Positions 60,501-64,000 of a stretch of DNA of 64,000 nt are shown one piece after another. A program made the position numbers and the translations under genes. The notes beneath the pieces are model-generated. The model did not search any database and was not told the origin of the DNA. It saw only the letters and a list, made by a program, of their open reading frames with translations. Source of the DNA: Mya arenaria. Lineage: Eukaryota > Mollusca > Bivalvia > Myida > Myidae. Within the stretch, counting starts at the first letter, position 1; each line of letters starts with the position of its first letter. The stretch covers positions 23,854,051 to 23,918,050 of the forward strand of contig NC_069136.1 of NCBI RefSeq assembly GCF_026914265.1. Direction: 5' to 3'.

Positions 60501-63500
60501 AAGGTAGCGGGACAATCCGTCAGACAGGATGGCACTGATGACAACAACCGTACCCTAACCTGTTGTGTTTAGGTAGCGGAACAATCCGTCAGACAGGATG
60601 GCACTGATGACTACAACCGTGCCCTAACCTGTTGTGTTTAGGTAGCGGAACAATCTGTCAGACAGGCTTGCACTGATGACTATAACCCTACCCTAACCTG
60701 CTGTGTTTAGGTAGCAAGACATTCCGTCAGACAGGCTGGCACTGATGACTACAACCGTACCCTAACCTGTTGTGTATAGGTAGCGGAACAATCCGTCAGA
60801 CAGGATGGCACTGATGACTACAACCCTACCCTAACCTGTTGTGTTTAGGTAGAGGAACAATCCGTCAGATAGGCTGGCACTGATGACTATAACCCTACAC
60901 TAACCTCCTGTGTTAAGGTAGCGGGACAGTCCGTCAGATAGGCTGGCACTGATGACTACAACCCTGCCCTAACCTGTTGTGTTTAGGTAGCGGGACATTC
61001 CACCAGACAGGCTGGCACTGATGACTATAACCCTACCCTAACCTGTTGTGTTAAGGTAGCGGGACAATCCGTCAGATAGGCTGGCACTGATGACTACAAC
61101 CGTACCCTAACCTGTTGTGTTTAGGTAGCGGGACAATCCGTCAGATAGGCTGGCACTGATGACTACAACCGTACCCTAACCTGTTGTGTTAAGGTAGCGG
61201 AACAATCCGTCAGACAGGCTTGCACTGATGACTACAACCCTACCCTAACCTGTTGTGTTTAGGTAGAGGAACAATCCGTCAGCTAGGCTGGCACTGATGA
61301 CTATAACCCTACCCTAACCTGTTGTGTTAAGGTAGCGGGACAATCCGTCAGATAGGCTGGCACTGATGACTACAACCGTACCCTAACCTGTTGTGTTTAG
61401 GTAGAGGAACAATCCGTCAGATAGGCTGGCACTGATGACTATAACCCTACCCTAACCTGTTGTGTTAAGGTAGCGGGACAATCCGTCAGACAGGCTGGCA
61501 CTGATGACTACAACCCTACCCTAACCTCTTGTGTTTAGGTAGCGGGACAATCCGTCAGATAGGCTGGCACTGATGACTACAACCCTACCCTAACCTGTTG
61601 TGTTAAGGTAGCGGAACAATCCGTCAGACAGGCTGGCACTGATGACTACAACCCTACCCTAACCTGTTGTGTTTAGGTAGCGGGACAATCCGTCAGATAG
61701 GCTGGCACTGATGATTACAACCCTACCCTAACCTGTTGTGTTTAGGTAGCGGAACAATCCGTCAGACAGGATGGCACTGATGACTACAACCGTACCCTAA
61801 CCTGTTGTGTTAAGGTAGCGGAACAATCCGTCAGACAGGCTGGCACTGATGACTAACAACCCTACCCTAACCTGTTGTGTTTAGGTAGCGGAACAATCCG
61901 TCAGACAGGATGGCACTGATGACTACAACCGTACCCTAACCTGTTGTGTTAAGGTAGCGGAACAATCCGTCAGACAGGCTTGCACTGATATCACATCCCG
62001 GCTTGCCAAAGTCGACATTCAATTCCTCGTTCAGGCATGAGGAAAACACGCGGCTTCGTATTTCTGTTAACAAAGAAAACAATGTTAGCATGTTTTATGT
62101 AAAATGTTATAAGAATACTGCGAACAAAGACTTTTTTTCACTTTTTTTAAAACGCTAATCCAGAGAAATTCATCTTATTTTTGAACGGTCTCGTGTTCTA
62201 CAATCATTTTTTTCGAAATTACCACCAACGTGTATTAAAGGGACTCGTTCATGTTTTTTTTTAAAATACACTTTTTTTTATGACTAAAAAGAGTGTGGTA
62301 AATCAATATGAGTGTTAAAACTAAAATAACCGTCGGTTAGAACCCTTCAACCAATGTTGATATATGTTCAAATATTGACTTCGAAATCCACGATTTTGAA
62401 TAGCATTAGTAACGCCATTCAACAAAAGGCTTAAAGGTTAAACTATCCCTTGGCTAAAATGCATTAATCCTTCTGTGCGAGCTGTTGTGTTTGTTCGTTT
62501 TCTATTTATTTTTTCTTTACTGTAAAAATGCATACTTTAGGTCACATGTCACCGTATGTACATGCCATAAGACACTAAAGAAAATAGCAGGAGTTCATTC
62601 CCTTTGTAAGACTGTGATCGAGTCTACGTTTTCTTCTTTAGAGTTAATAATGGCCCATATGACTACAGTATGGCTTGATCCCCCACATTCCATATCGTGA
62701 CTTGTAGTTGATTATAGATGTCGAAGAGGAAATGTACACTCATAAAAAGGTTATTTCGAGGCTAAGCAGATCTGAGAGCCCACATTAATGAAATCATGTC
62801 CAATTGATTCGACATTTTGTAAAGATTGAAAGGCTGCCCTCTAAAGAGTTACCCAGCTGGTCAAAGTTTAAAGCTGTTGTCTCACAGATGGACCGTTTTG
62901 ATAACTTCTTTTTGTTTTGTCTTAGAATGAGCCAATTTTTGCGCAAATGTCTGAAAACCAGTCATACAAGACTGCTGACAAAGGATCAGATCGCAGTTTT
63001 TCATTTTAACGTTCGAAAATTGATGTTTTATGCCGAAAAACTCATTTTACTTATTCGTAAGTAACGCTTTTAGCCAAAACATCTTCAATTTTCCAAAGTA
63101 AATATTAAAATCTGCGATCTGATATTTTGTCACCAGTCTTATATATCAAGTTTTCAGATATTTACGCAAAGATTGGTTCATTTCAAGACACAAAAAAAGA
63201 TTCTTTTAATAAACGTTTAATCTGTGAGAGTGCAGCTTTAAAGAAAGAAAATGTACGTAATTTTAAATGCCTTAAACATTATATGAAGATTATTTTGAGA
63301 AAATTAAGTTCAAAGTATACACCGAAATAACGTTTTTTTGTTCTTTTTTGGATCACTTGCATACTTCTTTGTTGATAGACAAACCTAACGCCTGTGTGCT
63401 GATGTCAACCTCTTCTTCTGGGTCCACTATGCTGTCTAGTAAATCCTCGGATACTTGCATGACGTCACTGAACACGTCACGCTGAAACCCGAAATATTCA

Positions 63501-64000
63501 CTCTAATAGTTATATCATTATTTATCTTAGGACATTCAATGTTAAACGGGTAGATTTTCGTCTTCGTTTATTTAAAAAGAAAACTGTTTTTGATCATAGA
63601 TTTCTATTCGTCTACTACTTTTAGTATTCTTCCGTTTGGCAATCAAAAATGTTGTCACTCAGTCTACTCCTAAAGAAAGAGTGTACTAGTATTAGTGTGG
63701 CCCTGCAGGGAGATACATTATATGAAATGCAGGGGCGAAACCAGGATTCGACTTCACAGAGGGCTAAACTTGGGCGCGTAACCTTTTGGCTTGCAACCCT
63801 CTATCAGAACCGCCGGATGCCCTCCCGCCCCCTTCTCGAATCCGCTTGTGAAAATGCAACACATGTATTGTTCTGAATATCATTTTTCTGTAAACAATTA
63901 ATAATAAAAGAGAGTCTTTTGTTACGCTGTACCTTCATTTCATCCGACTGGTTCATGGCGTCAACGTTGGTGACTGTGGAAGAAACTGTTTCCGCGAACA
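47818..64000 (-). CDS. Adhesion (family B2) G-protein coupled receptor, 3' part
   Basis: Fourteen phase-consistent exons on the minus strand: complement(47841-47895, 48464-48592, 49149-49311, 50541-50626, 51224-51290, 52310-52536, 52790-52892, 53231-53334, 53715-53829, 55145-55194, 55443-55516, 61986-62063, 63385-63481, 63933 to beyond 64000). They encode 472 residues: the end of a GAIN domain, a GPS (CTFWDYVLS, NWSPEGCS, TCTCNHLTSFA), seven helices and a basic tail (KKFYERRRRWS). The helix 3 Cys (VACKAVAVLLHF) and loop Cys (SCWLS) of the conserved disulfide are there. In family B2 the GPS is where the receptor cleaves itself, and the freed stalk activates G proteins. The HL-T triad appears as HLT, so self-cleavage is expected. 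The 5' exons with the ligand-binding ectodomain lie beyond the window, so the subfamily (latrophilin-like or other) cannot be named. Two 3' ends are possible; see the tail entry. Confidence 0.88.
51700..51850. other. Block shared with 32210-32350, in a GPCR intron
   Basis: AATAACTTATTTGGTGTTCT, CTCACTAGCTCCGCCCTC and TAGTATTTTGGCGCG match the block upstream of gene C. It lies between the helix 5 and helix 3-4 exons. Confidence 0.5.
52975..53105. mobile_element. Hairpin element, family GTAAGATAGGTTCA
   Basis: CTGTAAGATAGGTTCAATCC at one end; GGCCATGGTAGATGCATTTT at the other is the reverse of the CATCTACCAT..GCC word that follows the MITEs at 12536 and 17554. It overlaps the intron between helices 1 and 2 and stays clear of exons. 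Confidence 0.5.
53483..53606. mobile_element. Small TIR element (CAGGCGCGTAGCT)
   Basis: CAGGCGCGTAGCTACG and GTCAGCTACGCACCTG are inverted over about 13 bases; 124 bp, in the intron after the GPS exon. One copy only, so the boundaries are tentative. Confidence 0.45.
53860..54055. repeat. Degenerate tandem repeat of about 62 bp
   Basis: Three to four units share ACAGGGACACGCCCAGTAGC, CTAGATTTAAAC-like and AATAAACAATA words. It starts at the upstream edge of the GPS exon acceptor. Confidence 0.6.
55325..55398. mobile_element. MITE, family CAGTGTGTGTATACC (copy 5, one end only)
   Basis: GCCTTCCGACGTAGCATTTA and CACGTGGTATACACACACTT are the right TIR of the family. The rest is missing. It lies between the exons at 55145 and 55443. 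Confidence 0.7.
55655..56115 (+). mobile_element. AAAGGGACTCG element with tRNA-like block (copy)
   Basis: AAAGGGACTCGTTTATGTTT, GTGTGGCAAATCATTAGGAG and ACATTACCGGGAAAAC are shared with 24485-24925. The block GTGTTCGCACCCCACTAAAA (about 55990) is the B-box-like T arm. TATCACGTGATGTTATC is shared, inverted, with 22694-23186. Confidence 0.6.
56696..56787. repeat. 45-bp direct duplication
   Basis: ACGTTGATATGCGAACATCT with TTTGTTTTCAAT occurs twice, at 56696 and 56741, nearly perfect. A recent local duplication. Confidence 0.9.
56984..61985. repeat. 69-bp minisatellite, about 72 copies, in a GPCR intron
   Basis: The unit on the plus strand has GGTAGCGGGACAATCCGTCA, GACAGGCTGGCACTGATGAC and TACAACCCTACCCTAACC, every 69 bp (for example 57053 and 57122). 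On the transcribed strand each unit reads GGTTAGGGTAGGGTT, with G runs, and ACAG followed by GTTAGG, a donor-like word. 69 is divisible by three, so 23-codon repeat frames such as 57506-57706 appear; these are artefacts. The first unit, in the gene's direction, begins exactly at the donor of the exon at 61986. Confidence 0.95.
62236..62425 (+). mobile_element. AAAGGGACTCG element, 5' part only
   Basis: TTAAAGGGACTCGTTCATGT, GTGTGGTAAATCAATATGAG and TTCGAAATCCACGATTTT match the first 190 bases of the family. It lies in the intron between 62064 and 63384. Confidence 0.6.
62867..63241. mobile_element. Foldback MITE, family TTAAAGCTGCAC (copy 6)
   Basis: TTTAAAGCTGTTGTCTCACA and CTGTGAGAGTGCAGCTTTAA ends, inner GACTGCTGACAAAGGATCAG against CTGATATTTTGTCACCAGTC. 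It is 375 bp, in a GPCR intron. Confidence 0.7.
63730..63850. mobile_element. GC-rich dispersed element fragment
   Basis: AGGGGCGAAACCAGGATTCG, GCGCGTAACCTTTTGGCTTG and CTCGAATCCGCTTGTG are family words also at 10545 and 22165. In the intron after 63932. Confidence 0.5.

Larger units (their letters stand above)
53715..64000 (-). other. GPCR: GAIN and GPS exons
   Basis: 63933-64000 gives FAETVSSTVTNVDAMNQSDE; 63385-63481 gives RDVFSDVMQVSEDLLDSIVD; 61986-62063 gives IRSRVFSSCLNEELNVDFGK; 55443-55516 gives NKTTRSKIRTKDAITFEMRT. 55145-55194 gives ECTFWDYVL, and 53715-53829 gives NWSPEGCSVVRQNSSHTTCT and CNHLTSFAILVMYVQ. The 55145 and 53829 exons together form one GPS, split inside it. Phases run 0, 1, 1, 0, 2, 0, all compatible. 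The donor after 61986 (A then GTGCAAG) is weak but is the only one that keeps the frame. Confidence 0.8.

Noticed and set aside
56984-61985. Interstitial telomere
   Set aside because: The TTAGGG-like word occurs once per 69-bp unit and not as a tandem hexamer.

Overview
The window looks like nuclear DNA of an invertebrate animal, most likely a bivalve mollusc. It is AT-rich and gene-poor, its genes have GT-AG introns, and it is crowded with short inverted-repeat (MITE-like) elements, hairpins and minisatellites. Gene content supports this: secreted glycoside hydrolases of the Glyco_hydro_cc (GH128/ASL1) type and an adhesion-type (family B2) G-protein coupled receptor. The species assignment is inference. 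I see no retroviral, LTR or capsid-bearing element.

Layout. 0-6.5 kb: an unfinished exon at the left edge, then two tandem copies of an unrecognised, probably extracellular exon (2225-3214 and 5668-6516). The second copy is cut short at about 6468 by glycoside hydrolase DNA. 6.5-11.9 kb: the left arm of a large inverted duplication, carrying dead pieces of the hydrolase genes. 11.9-18.4 kb: repeats only. 18.5-34.3 kb: a cluster of three hydrolase genes. Gene A (18486-25404) and gene B (26692-29027) are on the minus strand and look intact. Gene C (32567-34227) is on the plus strand and has a frameshift. The right arm of the inverted duplication (about 21130-27765) lies inside genes A and B. 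34.3-47.4 kb: repeats and gene relics, namely a rhodopsin-like GPCR pseudogene, LINE fragments, a Harbinger transposase relic and many MITEs. 47.8-64 kb: the 3' two thirds of an adhesion GPCR gene on the minus strand. Fourteen exons run from the GAIN domain through the GPS and seven helices to the cytoplasmic tail, and one 6.5-kb intron carries a 5-kb array of a 69-bp repeat.

The three hydrolases share the same three-exon structure and the same intron phases, so they arose by local duplication. They probably encode secreted beta-glucan-cleaving enzymes acting outside the cell, in digestion or defence. The most informative structures are the inverted duplication, a block in genes B and C that differs only by synonymous changes and suggests gene conversion, and the array that begins exactly at the splice donor of a GPCR exon. 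Non-autonomous elements with clear target-site duplications, one with its empty site preserved in the opposite arm, allow some relative dating.
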